64,000 bases of DNA from Streptomyces niveus (GCF_002009175.1 NZ_CP018047.1:5084001-5148000), one strand, 5' to 3'; shown: positions 35,703 through 44,629, counted from the stretch's first letter. Program-made: numbers and translations. Notes: a model not told the origin generated them from the letters alone.

Positions 35703-38279
35703 GTGGCCGCGCAGGATGCCGCTGTTGAATCCGCTGGATCGGTTGTCGATCCCGTACGCGACAAGGGAAACGACGCCATAAGCCACCCCGCCCGCCCGAC
35801 GGGGAACTCCGCGGGCGCCGACTCCGTCCGCGACCGCGAGATCGCTGTCGAGCAAGAACATCTCGACCAGGTCTACCGCCGCCTCGAAGAGAAGATCGAC
35901 GAGGCGGAATTCCTGATGAACGACGCCGCCAAACGCGGCCAGGTCGGCACACCGGGCGCGCTCGCCGAACGCGACGCGCAGGTGTTCCGGGCCGGGATCC
36001 ACCTCAACCGGCTCAACAACGAATTCGAGGACTTCCTCTTCGGACGGGTCGACCTGCTGCCCGGCAAGGACGGCAAGAAGGGCCCCGACGGCGCGTACAC
36101 CTCCGTCGAGCCCGCCGACGACGCCGTACGCGACGACGACAGCGCCGACATCGCCGAGACGCTCCACATCGGCCGCATCGGGGTCCTGGACTCCGACTAC
36201 TCACCGCTGGTCATCGACTGGCGCGCGCCCGCCGCCGCGCCGTTCTACCGCTCGACCCCGGTCGACCCCGGCCGTGTCGTACGGCGCCGGGTCATCCGCT
36301 CCAAGGGCCGCAGGGTCCTCGGCGTCGAGGACGACCTGATGCGCCCGGAGCTGACCGCCACGCTGAACGGCGCCACGCTCCCCGTCATCGGCGACGGCGC
36401 GCTGATGGCGGCCCTCGGCCAGGCCCGCAGCCACACCATGCGGGACATCGTCTCCTCCATCCAGGCCGAGCAGGACCTGGTGATCCGGGCGCCCGCCGCC
36501 TCCGTCACCGAGGTGTCGGGCGGCCCCGGCACCGGCAAGACCGCCGTGGCGCTGCACCGCGCCGCCTATCTCCTCTACCAGGACAGACGGCGGTACGCGG
36601 GCGGCATCCTCGTCGTCTCACCGACCCCGCTGCTCGTCGCCTACACGGAAGGCGTGCTGCCGTCCCTGGGCGAGGAGGGGCAGGTCGCGATCCGCGCGGT
36701 CGGCTCGCTGGTGGACGGCGCGGAGGCCACCGCGTACGACGAGCCCGCCGTCTCCCGCGTCAAGGGCTCGGCGCGCATGCTGAAGGTGCTGCGCAAGGCG
36801 GCACGCGGGGCCCTGGAGGGGGACAGGACACCGGCCGGCGGCCGGGGCGGACGCGGCGGCCGTACGGCGGGACAGCCCGCCGCCCGCTCCAACGGCCAGC
36901 TCGCCTTCGGCGACGACGACCCGGGCACCGCACGGGACGACAGCGGCGCCAACAGCGCCACCGGCGCCCCGCCCGGAACCCCAGGACGCGCCGCCACACC
37001 CACCCGGCTGCGGGTCGTCGCGTTCGGCCGCCGGCTGGAGCTGGAATCCGACGAGCTGCACCGCATCAGACAGTCCGTCCTCGGCGGCGCCGCGCCCGTC
37101 AACCTGCTGCGCCCGCGCGCCCGCAAGCTGCTCCTCGACGCGCTGTGGGCGAAGTCCGGCGCCGCGTCGCGGGCCGGGGACCACATGGCGAAGGGCGACG
37201 CGGAACTGGCCGCCGAACTGCGCGGCGGCTTCGACGACGACGTGACGTCCGAGGACAGCTTCATCGAGTTCCTGGACGCCTGGTGGCCCGAACTCACCGC
37301 ACGCGGGGTACTGGCCGCGATGGCCGACGAGCGCCGCCTCGGCCGCTGGGCCCGCCGGATCCTCAACCCGAACGAGACCAGGAAGGTCGCCCGCTCGCTG
37401 CGGCGCGCCGGCCCCGACGGCACCGGCCCGCTGTCCGTGCACGACGTGGCGATCCTCGACGAGCTGGAACAGCTGCTCGGCACCCCCTCCCGCCCGCGCA
37501 GGCGCCGCGAGCTTGACCCGCTGGACCAGCTGACCGGGCTGGAGGAGCTGATGCCGCAGCGCGAGGAGTCGCAGCGCGAGCGCGCGGAGCGGCTGGCCGC
37601 CGAGCGCACCGAGTACGCGCACGTCATCGTCGACGAGGCGCAGGACCTCACCCCGATGCAGTGGCGGATGGTCGGCCGCCGTGGCCGGCACGCCACCTGG
37701 ACGGTCGTCGGCGACGCCGCCCAGTCGTCCTGGTCCGACCCGGACGAGGCCGCGGAGGCACGCGACGAGGCCCTCGGCAACCGCCCGCGCCGCCACTTCA
37801 CCCTCACGGTCAACTACCGCAACCCGGCCGAGATCGCCGCGCTGGCCGCCAAGGTGCTCGCGCTCGCGATGCCGGGCATGGAGTCCCCGGCCGCCGTCCG
37901 CTCCACGGGCGTCGAGCCGCGCTTCAGCGCCGTACGGGACGGCGATCTGGCCGCGGTCGTACGCGAGGAGGCCGGGCGCCTCCTGGACCGCGTGGACGGC
38001 ACGATCGGCGTGGTCGTCGCGATGAACCGGCGGGAACAGGCCGCGCGCTGGCTCGCGGGGCTCGGCGACCGCGTCGTGGCGCTCGGCAGCCTGGAGGCGA
38101 AGGGGCTGGAGTACGACGCCACGGTGGTCGTCTCACCGGCGGAGATCGCCGACGAGTCACCGGCCGGGCTGCGGGTGCTGTACGTGGCCCTCACCCGCGC
38201 GACGCAGCAGCTCACGGTCGTCTCGACGGGCCGCGACGACCCCGACGAGCAGGGAGTTCCCGACCTGCTCAGGGAGTGA
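35703..38279 (+). CDS. UvrD-like helicase of the HelD family
   Basis: An 858-residue protein beginning at GTG 35703. An N-terminal coiled-coil segment (EQEHLDQVYRRLEEKIDEAE) is followed by Walker A GGPGTGKTAVALHRA near 274, a long insert with GGRGGRGGR, and Walker B VIVDEAQDLTPMQ near 643. LYVALTRATQQLTV is the late helicase motif. The N-terminal arm plus split helicase domain is typical of actinobacterial HelD, which enters RNA polymerase channels and frees stalled enzyme. HelD relatives can protect from rifamycins, but no rifamycin-associated palindrome was noticed upstream. Confidence 0.88.
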   Translation: MAAQDAAVESAGSVVDPVRDKGNDAISHPARPTGNSAGADSVRDREIAVEQEHLDQVYRRLEEKIDEAEFLMNDAAKRGQVGTPGALAERDAQVFRAGIHLNRLNNEFEDFLFGRVDLLPGKDGKKGPDGAYTSVEPADDAVRDDDSADIAETLHIGRIGVLDSDYSPLVIDWRAPAAAPFYRSTPVDPGRVVRRRVIRSKGRRVLGVEDDLMRPELTATLNGATLPVIGDGALMAALGQARSHTMRDIVSSIQAEQDLVIRAPAASVTEVSGGPGTGKTAVALHRAAYLLYQDRRRYAGGILVVSPTPLLVAYTEGVLPSLGEEGQVAIRAVGSLVDGAEATAYDEPAVSRVKGSARMLKVLRKAARGALEGDRTPAGGRGGRGGRTAGQPAARSNGQLAFGDDDPGTARDDSGANSATGAPPGTPGRAATPTRLRVVAFGRRLELESDELHRIRQSVLGGAAPVNLLRPRARKLLLDALWAKSGAASRAGDHMAKGDAELAAELRGGFDDDVTSEDSFIEFLDAWWPELTARGVLAAMADERRLGRWARRILNPNETRKVARSLRRAGPDGTGPLSVHDVAILDELEQLLGTPSRPRRRRELDPLDQLTGLEELMPQREESQRERAERLAAERTEYAHVIVDEAQDLTPMQWRMVGRRGRHATWTVVGDAAQSSWSDPDEAAEARDEALGNRPRRHFTLTVNYRNPAEIAALAAKVLALAMPGMESPAAVRSTGVEPRFSAVRDGDLAAVVREEAGRLLDRVDGTIGVVVAMNRREQAARWLAGLGDRVVALGSLEAKGLEYDATVVVSPAEIADESPAGLRVLYVALTRATQQLTVVSTGRDDPDEQGVPDLLRE

Positions 38280-38324
38280 TCCGCCCGCCGACCGGGGACC
38301 GGCCGTGAAGTCAACTCGCGTACG

Positions 38325-38355
38325 GGAATCACTTTCCGGGGTGGTTTGTTAGCCT
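38325..38355 (+). promoter_or_regulatory. Promoter of the small RNA (SigR-like and -10)
   Basis: GGAAT (38325-38329) and GTT (38348-38350) are exactly 18 bases apart, the pattern of SigR thiol-stress promoters. TAGCCT (38350-38355) overlaps it as a housekeeping-type -10. Both predict a start near 38357-38362. Confidence 0.5.
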
Positions 38356-38359
38356 GGTG

Positions 38360-38460
38360 TTGGCACCGGCTCGATCCAAGCCCCCGGGCCCAACCTTCGT
38401 CGCTTCGAGCGACCACTTGCCGCGAGGCGAGCATGGCGGGTCGGTGCCATCTTTTTCTTC
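38360..38460 (+). ncRNA. Candidate structured small RNA
   Basis: About 100 bases with compact folding and no reading frame of quality. TGGCACCG (38361-38368) pairs with CGGTGCCA (38442-38449) to close the molecule. Inside are GTCGCT-TCG-AGCGAC (38399-38413) and a 6-bp stem with a GCGA GNRA tetraloop (38416-38431). The closing stem is followed directly by TCTTTTTCTTCTT, an unusually U-rich terminator for this genome. A promoter lies just upstream. I do not recognise it as 6S, SRP or RNase P RNA, since their conserved cores are absent. Confidence 0.6.
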
Positions 38461-38499
38461 TTAGTGTTCACGGGGATTCCCCGGAACAGGTCTTCACAG

Positions 38500-38536
38500 G
38501 AGCGGGTCCGCGTCACAAACTGACGCGGACCCGCTC
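38500..38536 (+). terminator. 16-bp terminator hairpin before the malic enzyme gene
   Basis: GAGCGGGTCCGCGTCA pairs perfectly with 38521-38536 around CAAAC. It is a second barrier behind the small RNA; a small perfect hairpin CGGGG-ATT-CCCCG lies at 38471-38483. Downstream, CCTACC-AGCA-GGTAGG (38574-38589) is a hairpin in the malic enzyme leader. Confidence 0.85.
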
Positions 38537-38671
38537 GTGCTTGTCGCTTTCCCGGTTTCCGCCCCCGTTACCGCCTACCAGCAGGTAGGTGCGACCATCG
38601 GACGGTCCCGCCGGACGCCAGGCGCGAGGCGGTGCGGCAAGTGAAGCCAGTGAAAGCAGAGGAACACGGTC

Positions 38672-40105
38672 ATGGCAACGGCGCCAAGCGTCTCGTACTC
38701 GATGACGGTCCGACTGGAAGTGCCCGCGAGCGGTACGGCGGTGTCCCAGCTGACCACGGCCGTGGAGTCCTCCGGCGGGTCGGTGACCGGCCTGGACGTC
38801 ACCGCGTCCGGCCACGAGAAGCTGCGGATAGACGTCACGATCGCCGCCAGCTCCACCAGCCACGCGGACGAGATCGTCGAGGAACTCCGGGGCATCGAGG
38901 GCGTCACCCTCGGCAAGGTCTCCGACCGTACGTTCCTGATGCACCTCGGCGGCAAGATCGAGATGCAGTCCAAGCACCCCATCCGCAACCGTGACGACCT
39001 CTCCATGGTCTACACGCCGGGTGTGGCGCGGGTCTGCATGGCGATCGCGGAGAACCCCGAGGACGCCCGCCGGCTCACCATCAAGCGCAACTCCGTCGCC
39101 GTCGTCACCGACGGCTCCGCGGTGCTGGGCCTCGGCAACATCGGCCCGATGGCCGCGCTGCCCGTCATGGAGGGCAAGGCCGCCCTCTTCAAGCGGTTCG
39201 CGGGCATCGACGCGTGGCCGATCTGCCTGGACACCCAGGACACCGACGCCATCGTCGAGATCGTCAAGGCGATCGCCCCCGGCTTCGCGGGCATCAACCT
39301 GGAGGACATCTCCGCCCCCCGCTGCTTCGAGATCGAGGCGCGGCTGCGCGAGGCCCTGGACATCCCGGTCTTCCACGACGACCAGCACGGCACGGCCATC
39401 GTGGTGCTCGCCGCGCTGACCAACGCCCTGCGCGTGGTCGGCAAGGCGATCGGTGACGTGCGGGTCGTCATGTCGGGCGCGGGTGCGGCCGGTACAGCGA
39501 TTCTCAAACTTCTTATCGCGGCCGGTGTCAAGCACACCGTCGTCGCCGACATCCACGGAGTGGTGCACGCCGGACGCGTCGACCTGGTGTCCGCGGCGGC
39601 CGAGTCGCCCCTGCGCTGGATCGCCGACAACACCAACCCGGAGGGCGTCACGGGCACCCTCAAGGAGGCTGTCGTCGACGCCGACGTGTTCATCGGCGTG
39701 TCGGCGCCGAACGTGCTGGGCGGCGAGGACGTCGCGGCCATGGCGGACGGCGCGATCGTCTTCGCGCTGGCCAACCCCGACCCCGAGGTCGACCCGGCAA
39801 TCGCCCGCGAGACAGCGGCAGTTGTGGCCACGGGCCGCTCCGACTTCCCCAACCAGATCAACAACGTCCTGGTCTTCCCGGGCGTCTTCCGCGGCCTCCT
39901 GGACGCGCAGTCGCGCGCCGTCAACACGGAGATGATGCTCGCCGCCGCCGCGGCCCTCGCGGACGTCGTCTCGGGTGACGAACTCAACCCGAACTACATC
40001 GTCCCCTCGGTCTTCAACGACAAGGTCGCGGGCGCCGTGGCAGGGGCCGTAAGGTCCGCCGCCAAGGCCGCGGGTGACGTTGTGACAGGCGCCACGTCCG
40101 TCTGA
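38672..40105 (+). CDS. NAD-type malic enzyme with ACT domain
   Basis: A 477-residue enzyme that oxidatively decarboxylates malate to pyruvate. Residues ~8-85 form an ACT domain (SMTVRLEVPASGTAVSQLTT), which binds amino-acid-like effectors. The catalytic body shows MVYTPGVARVC, KGKAALFKRFAGID-type segment, LEDISAPRCFEIE, FHDDQHGTA, the Rossmann MSGAGAAGTAILKLL and FALANPDPEV. S. coelicolor has a similar NAD-dependent malic enzyme at this position (SCO2951, from memory). GAGGAA precedes ATG 38672 by about ten bases. NAD preference is by homology only. Confidence 0.92.
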   Translation: MATAPSVSYSMTVRLEVPASGTAVSQLTTAVESSGGSVTGLDVTASGHEKLRIDVTIAASSTSHADEIVEELRGIEGVTLGKVSDRTFLMHLGGKIEMQSKHPIRNRDDLSMVYTPGVARVCMAIAENPEDARRLTIKRNSVAVVTDGSAVLGLGNIGPMAALPVMEGKAALFKRFAGIDAWPICLDTQDTDAIVEIVKAIAPGFAGINLEDISAPRCFEIEARLREALDIPVFHDDQHGTAIVVLAALTNALRVVGKAIGDVRVVMSGAGAAGTAILKLLIAAGVKHTVVADIHGVVHAGRVDLVSAAAESPLRWIADNTNPEGVTGTLKEAVVDADVFIGVSAPNVLGGEDVAAMADGAIVFALANPDPEVDPAIARETAAVVATGRSDFPNQINNVLVFPGVFRGLLDAQSRAVNTEMMLAAAAALADVVSGDELNPNYIVPSVFNDKVAGAVAGAVRSAAKAAGDVVTGATSV

Positions 40106-40146
40106 CGCCCGGCGCGTCGCGATTAGCGGCACCGTGCACCCACCTC

Positions 40147-40152
40147 TAGGGT
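40147..40152 (+). promoter_or_regulatory. Possible -10 of hupA
   Basis: TAGGGT lies 224 bases before hupA ATG; the -35 is poor. If used, hupA has a long leader in the gene-free 40106-40375 stretch, which otherwise shows nothing clear. Confidence 0.3.
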
Positions 40153-40375
40153 GGCGGACCATGAGCCCGCTGCTCCAAGGGGGTTTCAGGGCCCGGATTC
40201 GCTTTCCCGCCGCTGGTGGGGGCAGGATGCTTTCTCAAGGACTATGTCCAGGGGATACCCCACTGGGGCGCGAAGACCTGAAGGACAGACCCGGTCACAG
40301 GGACTGTCAGAGGGTCCTGGCAGCATCGGCTTCGATCTCACGCCTCACACGCAAGAAGAACACGGGAGTAACAAA

Positions 40376-40657
40376 ATGAACCGCAGTGAGCTGGTGGCCG
40401 CCCTGGCCGACCGCGCCGAGGTGACTCGCAAGGATGCCGACGCCGTGCTGGCCGCCCTCGCCGAGACCGTTGGCGAGATCGTCGCCAAGGGCGACGAGAA
40501 GGTCACCATCCCCGGCTTCCTGACCTTCGAGCGCACCCACCGTGCCGCTCGCACCGCTCGTAACCCGCAGACCGGCGACCCGATCCAGATCCCGGCCGGC
40601 TACAGCGTGAAGGTCTCCGCGGGCTCCAAGCTCAAGGAAGCCGCCAAGGGCAAGTAA
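40376..40657 (+). CDS. hupA: HU-family DNA-binding protein
   Basis: A 93-residue histone-like protein without the Lys-rich C-terminal tail of the other Streptomyces HU. MNRSELVAALADRAEVTRKD forms the dimer helices; GFLTFERTHRAARTARNPQTG carries the DNA-bending arm with the RNPQTG tip. It compacts and bends DNA across the nucleoid. GGGAG lies at good distance before ATG 40376; the frame upstream is not conserved. Ends at a 15-bp terminator. Confidence 0.96.
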   Translation: MNRSELVAALADRAEVTRKDADAVLAALAETVGEIVAKGDEKVTIPGFLTFERTHRAARTARNPQTGDPIQIPAGYSVKVSAGSKLKEAAKGK

Positions 40658-40675
40658 CACCCTCAGGCAGAGCAC

Positions 40676-40709
40676 AAGGGCGGTCACCCCGGTCGGGGTG
40701 ACCGCCCTT
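40676..40709. terminator. Bidirectional terminator between hupA and murA
   Basis: AAGGGCGGTCACCCC and GGGGTGACCGCCCTT pair perfectly around GGTC, between two convergent stops. Confidence 0.9.
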
Positions 40710-40728
40710 GTCGCGTGAGGACGTGGCG

Positions 40729-42069
40729 TCAGACCAGCGAGCGGCCCGGCAGTTCGACCTTCGCGCCCAGCTCGACCAGCTTCTCCATGAAGTTCTCGTA
40801 GCCGCGGTTGATCAGGTCGATGCCGTGCACCCGGGAGGTGCCCTGCGCCGCCAGCGCCGCGATCAGATACGAGAAGCCGCCGCGCAGGTCGGGAATGACC
40901 AGATCGGCGCCCTGGAGCTTCGTGGGGCCCGACACGACCGCCGAGTGCAGGAAGTTGCGCTGGCCGAAGCGGCAGTCCGAGCCGCCCAGGCACTCCCGGT
41001 ACAACTGGATGTGCGCGCCCATCTGGTTGAGCGCCGAGGTGAAGCCGAGCCGCGACTCGTACACCGTCTCGTGGACGATGGACAGGCCCGCGGCCTGCGT
41101 CAGCGCCACCACCAGCGGCTGCTGCCAGTCGGTCTGGAAACCGGGGTGTACGTCGGTCTCCAGGGCGATCGCGTTCAGCGGGCCGCCCGGGTGCCAGAAG
41201 CGGATGCCCTTGTCGTCGATCTCGAACGCGCCGCCCACCCTGCGGAAGGTGTTCAGGAACGTCATCATCGACCGCTGCTGGGCCCCGCGCACGTAGATGT
41301 TGCCTTCGGTCGCCAGCGCGGCCGACGCCCAGGAGGCGGCCTCCAGACGGTCCGGCAGGGCGCGGTGGTTGTAGCCGCCGAGCTTGTCGACACCGGTGAT
41401 ACGGATCGTCCGGTCGGTGTCCATCGAGATGATCGCGCCCATCTTCTGGAGCACGCAGATCAGGTCCTCGATCTCCGGCTCCACCGCGGCGTTCGACAAC
41501 TCGGTGACGCCCTCGGCCAGGACGGCCGTCAGCAGCACCTGCTCCGTCGAGCCGACCGAGGGGTACGGCAGCCGGATCTTCGTGCCGCGCAGCCGCTGCG
41601 GGGCCTCCAGATACTGCCCGTCCGCGCGCTTCTCGATCGTCGCGCCGAACTGGCGCAGGACCTCGAAGTGGAAGTCGATGGGCCGGCCGCCGATGTCGCA
41701 GCCGCCGAGGCCCGGGATGAAGGCGTGGCCGAGGCGGTGCAGCAACGGCCCGCAGAACAGGATCGGGATGCGTGACGAGCCCGCGTGGGCGTCGATGTCG
41801 GCGACGTTGGCGCTCTCGACGTGCGACGGGTCGAGGACCAGCTCGCCCGGCTCCTCGCCGGGGCGGACGGTCACACCGTGCAGTTGGAGCAGCCCCCTGA
41901 CCACCCGTACGTCACGGATGTCGGGCACGTTGCGCAGTCTGCTGGGCCCGCTGCCGAGCAGGGCGGCGACCATGGCCTTCGGCACCAGGTTCTTCGCGCC
42001 GCGGACGCGGATCTCGCCCTCCAGCGGGGTTCCGCCGTGGACAAGCATTACATCGTCTGTGCCGGTCAT
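40729..42069 (-). CDS. murA: UDP-GlcNAc enolpyruvyl transferase
   Basis: A 446-residue MurA-type enzyme that adds enolpyruvate to UDP-N-acetylglucosamine, the first committed step of peptidoglycan synthesis. GAKNLVPKAMVAALL holds the active Lys-Asn pair; GGCDIGGRPIDFHF near residue 122 holds the Cys that fosfomycin alkylates; further repeats of the EPSP-synthase fold follow. The open frame reaches 42186, but ATG 42069 begins the family sequence. AGGGGC-TCGG-GCCCCT (42120-42135) is a hairpin in its leader. The spacer to yqgE (42070-42333) is a divergent promoter region. Confidence 0.93.
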   Translation of the reverse strand: MTGTDDVMLVHGGTPLEGEIRVRGAKNLVPKAMVAALLGSGPSRLRNVPDIRDVRVVRGLLQLHGVTVRPGEEPGELVLDPSHVESANVADIDAHAGSSRIPILFCGPLLHRLGHAFIPGLGGCDIGGRPIDFHFEVLRQFGATIEKRADGQYLEAPQRLRGTKIRLPYPSVGSTEQVLLTAVLAEGVTELSNAAVEPEIEDLICVLQKMGAIISMDTDRTIRITGVDKLGGYNHRALPDRLEAASWASAALATEGNIYVRGAQQRSMMTFLNTFRRVGGAFEIDDKGIRFWHPGGPLNAIALETDVHPGFQTDWQQPLVVALTQAAGLSIVHETVYESRLGFTSALNQMGAHIQLYRECLGGSDCRFGQRNFLHSAVVSGPTKLQGADLVIPDLRGGFSYLIAALAAQGTSRVHGIDLINRGYENFMEKLVELGAKVELPGRSLV

Positions 42070-42333
42070 GAATCTCGCGTTCCGGGAGTCGTCGGACAGG
42101 GGGCCAAAGCAAAAGGGTAAGGGGCTCGGGCCCCTCTCCCGTAAGGCATCGGACGTCCTGGAGCCGTAGGGAAGGTGACAGAACACTTTCTGTTCGCCGT
42201 CTGTCGCGATGAGTCACCTTTCAGTTTGTGCCCACTTCGGTCCGGATTACGGCGCGTCCTTGCGCTCCCCGTGCCGCCGTGCGCCTGAGCTGCGATCACG
42301 CCCACTCTGCCGCGCGGGCCCCAAGGAAGGCCA

Positions 42334-42915
42334 ATGTGCGGGATCATGTCTCGCATGACCGAGGTGTCCTCGCTCACAGGGCGGCTGCTCGTCGCGACTC
42401 CGGCCCTGGCGGATCCGAACTTCGACCGCGCGGTGGTGCTCCTGCTCGACCACGACGAGGAGGGCTCGCTCGGCGTGGTCCTCAACCGGCCCACCCCGGT
42501 GGACGTCGGGGACATCCTGGAGTCCTGGGGCGACCTCGCAGGGGACCCCGGCGTCGTCTTCCAGGGCGGCCCGGTCTCCCTCGACTCGGCGCTCGGTCTC
42601 GCCGTCATCCCCGGCGACGAGGGGCCGCTCGGCTGGCGGCGGGTGCACGGCGCGATCGGCCTCGTCGATCTGGAGACTCCGCCCGAACTGCTCGCGCGGG
42701 CGCTCGGTTCGCTGCGGATCTTCGCCGGATACGCGGGCTGGGGTCCGGGCCAGCTGGAGAACGAACTGACCGAAGGCGCCTGGTACGTGGTGGAGTCGGA
42801 GCCCGGCGACGTGTCGTCGCCGCGCCCCGAGAGCCTGTGGCGCGCGGTCCTGCGCAGACAGCGCAGCGAACTCGCCATGGTGGCCACCTATCCGGACGAC
42901 CCCTCGCTCAACTGA
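42334..42915 (+). CDS. YqgE/AlgH family protein
   Basis: A 193-residue UPF0301 protein: [30 protein letters not shown] and [14 protein letters not shown] are the family blocks. Function is unknown; it is widely conserved. AAGGAAGG lies just before ATG 42334, although ATG 42346 or 42355 would also give the family start. Its last 28 bases overlap the end of a decayed response regulator on the other strand. Confidence 0.9.
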   Translation: MCGIMSRMTEVSSLTGRLLVATPALADPNFDRAVVLLLDHDEEGSLGVVLNRPTPVDVGDILESWGDLAGDPGVVFQGGPVSLDSALGLAVIPGDEGPLGWRRVHGAIGLVDLETPPELLARALGSLRIFAGYAGWGPGQLENELTEGAWYVVESEPGDVSSPRPESLWRAVLRRQRSELAMVATYPDDPSLN

Positions 42916-43515
42916 CCGTCCGCACGGGCGCCTTCGGCGGGCGGACGGCTGCCGGGGGCCGCGATCCCGGCGGTGACCAGGCCCGTCTCGTACGCCACGA
43001 TCACCAGCTGCGCCCGGTCCCGCGCCCCGAACTTGGTGAGCAGATGGCTCACATGGGTCTTCACCGTCGACAGGCCGACGAACAGCCGCTGGGCGATCTC
43101 GGAGTTCGTCAGGCCCCGCGCGACCAGCTCCAGCACGTCGCGCTCGCGGTCGGTGACCCCGGCGAGCCCCGCGCTGTCACGCCGGGCCGGGTCGGCGGGC
43201 GAACTCGGCGATCAGTCTGCGGGTGACCGCCGGGGCGATCAGCGCCTCGCCGGCCGCCACCACCCGGATCGCGGCGAGCAGTTCGGCGGGCGGGGCGTCC
43301 TTGAGGAGGAAGCCGCCGGCGCCCGCGCGCAGCGCGCCGTACACATACTCGTCCAGGTCGAACATGGTGAGGATCAGTACGTGCGGGCCGCCGCCGGGCG
43401 GTCGTTCGGCGGGCCCCGCGTCCGGCGGGGCGCAGATCAGGCGCGTCGCCTCGATCCCGTCCATGCCCGGCATCCGCACATCCATCAGCACCACGTCGGG
43501 GCGGGCCGAGGCGCG
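42888..43515 (-). pseudogene. Broken LuxR-type response regulator
   Basis: Two frames on the minus strand make up one gene. 43515-43177 covers part of a receiver domain starting at ARPDVVLMDVRMPGMDG and running to LIAEFARRP, then a stop. One base over, 43190-42888 covers [20 protein letters not shown] and a full LuxR helix-turn-helix. The first ~45 residues with the acidic pocket are absent, cut at the junction near 43515, and a one-base frameshift lies near 43190. It cannot make a working regulator. Confidence 0.85.
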
Positions 43516-43984
43516 CCGGGGCGTCTTCGGCGCGGCGAAGTTCACCGCGGTCGCCGTGACGGCCTTCGCGGTGACCCTGCCCACCGCCTTCCTCACGTTC
43601 GCCGTCGCGCAGACGGCGATGGGGGAGCGGCAGAACGCGGCGCTCGGCGATCCGGGGGCGCTGCGCGCGACCGTGGGGCTCGCCGTCTACCTGAACCTGG
43701 TGTGTCTGATTTCCGCCGGTGTCGCGATGATGCTGCGCGGCACCGTGCCGGCGCTCGGCATCCTCGTCCCGCTGTTCTTCATCGTCTCGGACATCCTCGC
43801 GAACCTGCCCGGTGTCGGCACCTTCGCGCGGTATCTGCCCGGTGTCGCCGGGGCCCAGATCCTGCGTGCCGTCCCCGACGGCCGGTTCGACGTGGGCCCC
43901 TGGGACGGCCTCGGTGTGCTGCTGCTGTGGACGGCCGCGGCGCTCTGCGGGGGGCTCGTGACGCTGTGTCGCCGCGACGCGTGA
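43516..43984 (+). pseudogene. C-terminal half of an ABC-2 type permease
   Basis: From about 43516 the plus strand reads KFTAVAVTAFAVTLPTAFLT and continues with clear membrane helices to RRDA and a stop, the last ~150 residues of an ABC-2 permease (GILVPLFFIVSDILANLPG, RYLPGVAGAQILRAVP). No start or N-terminal half exists; upstream is the reversed response regulator. Confidence 0.8.
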
Positions 43985-44064
43985 GCGGGCGGCGGCGGAG
44001 CGCCGGACACCCCTTGGGGCCCGGGGCCTTCAGGATGGCGCGCGCGTGGGTACCCTTGGCGGTT

Positions 44065-44367
44065 ATGAGCACTCTTGAGCCCGAGCGCGGGGCAGGTACG
44101 GGCACCCTCGTGGAGCCGACACCGAAGGTGTCGCACGGCGACGGCGACCACGAGCGCTTCGCCCATTACGTCCAGAAGGACAAGATCATGGCGAGTGCCC
44201 TCGACGGCACTCCGGTGGTGGCACTCTGCGGGAAGGTCTGGGTCCCGGGGCGCGACCCCAAGAAGTATCCGGTCTGTCCGATGTGCAAGGAGATCTACGA
44301 GTCCATGGGCCCCGGCGGGGACAAGGACAAGGGCGGCAAGGACAAGAGCGGCAAGGGCAAGAGCTAG
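44065..44367 (+). CDS. DUF3039 protein
   Basis: A 100-residue conserved actinobacterial protein. The core HERFAHYVQKDKIMASALDG and ALCGKVWVP-(x)-PVCPMCKEI holds three Cys for a likely zinc site. The tail is a Lys/Gly-rich repeat (DKGGKDKSGKGKS). TACCCT ends eight bases before ATG 44065 with no ribosome site, so a leaderless mRNA is likely. Function unknown. Confidence 0.88.
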   Translation: MSTLEPERGAGTGTLVEPTPKVSHGDGDHERFAHYVQKDKIMASALDGTPVVALCGKVWVPGRDPKKYPVCPMCKEIYESMGPGGDKDKGGKDKSGKGKS

Positions 44368-44403
44368 AACCGGGCTCTTCTCCCGGTCGCCCGGCAGGCT
44401 CGA

Positions 44404-44439
44404 CTGCCCCGGGGTGCGTTGGATCGCGCCCCGGGGCAG
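44404..44439 (+). terminator. Terminator after the DUF3039 gene
   Basis: Fifteen-base arms CTGCCCCGGGGTGCG and CGCGCCCCGGGGCAG pair with one G-U around TTGGAT. Confidence 0.85.
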
Positions 44440-44516
44440 TTCGCGTTCGCGGGGCACGAGGGGGTAGGCGAGGGGGTACGCGGTCGGATGGCCGGTACAC
44501 GTGTGCCTGGTCACCG

Positions 44517-44532
44517 ATTGGTCGAGACCACT
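44517..44532 (+). promoter_or_regulatory. DasR-type operator (dre)
   Basis: ATTGGTCGAGACCACT matches the dre consensus ACTGGTCTAGACCAGT at 13 of 16 positions; two of the changes are at positions where variation is accepted. It abuts the -35 of the promoter at 44532. Confidence 0.7.
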
Positions 44533-44561
44533 TGTCCGTTCGTCAGGGCCGGGCCTAGTGT
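44532..44561 (+). promoter_or_regulatory. Promoter of the hexosaminidase gene
   Basis: TTGTCC and TAGTGT are 18 bases apart and lie 69 bases before the start. The operator directly upstream overlaps the first base of the -35. Confidence 0.5.
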
Positions 44562-44629
44562 CCAGCCTGGACGTTCAACGACCCATTGACTCCGGCATAT
44601 GCCAGCCGAACTGAGGACTGAGGACTGAC

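Noticed and set aside
38416..38588. Small protein frame starting MAGRCHLFLLSVHGDS inside the small RNA region
   Set aside because: It has no ribosome site, passes through two strong terminator hairpins and loses typical coding bias; an RNA explains the region better.
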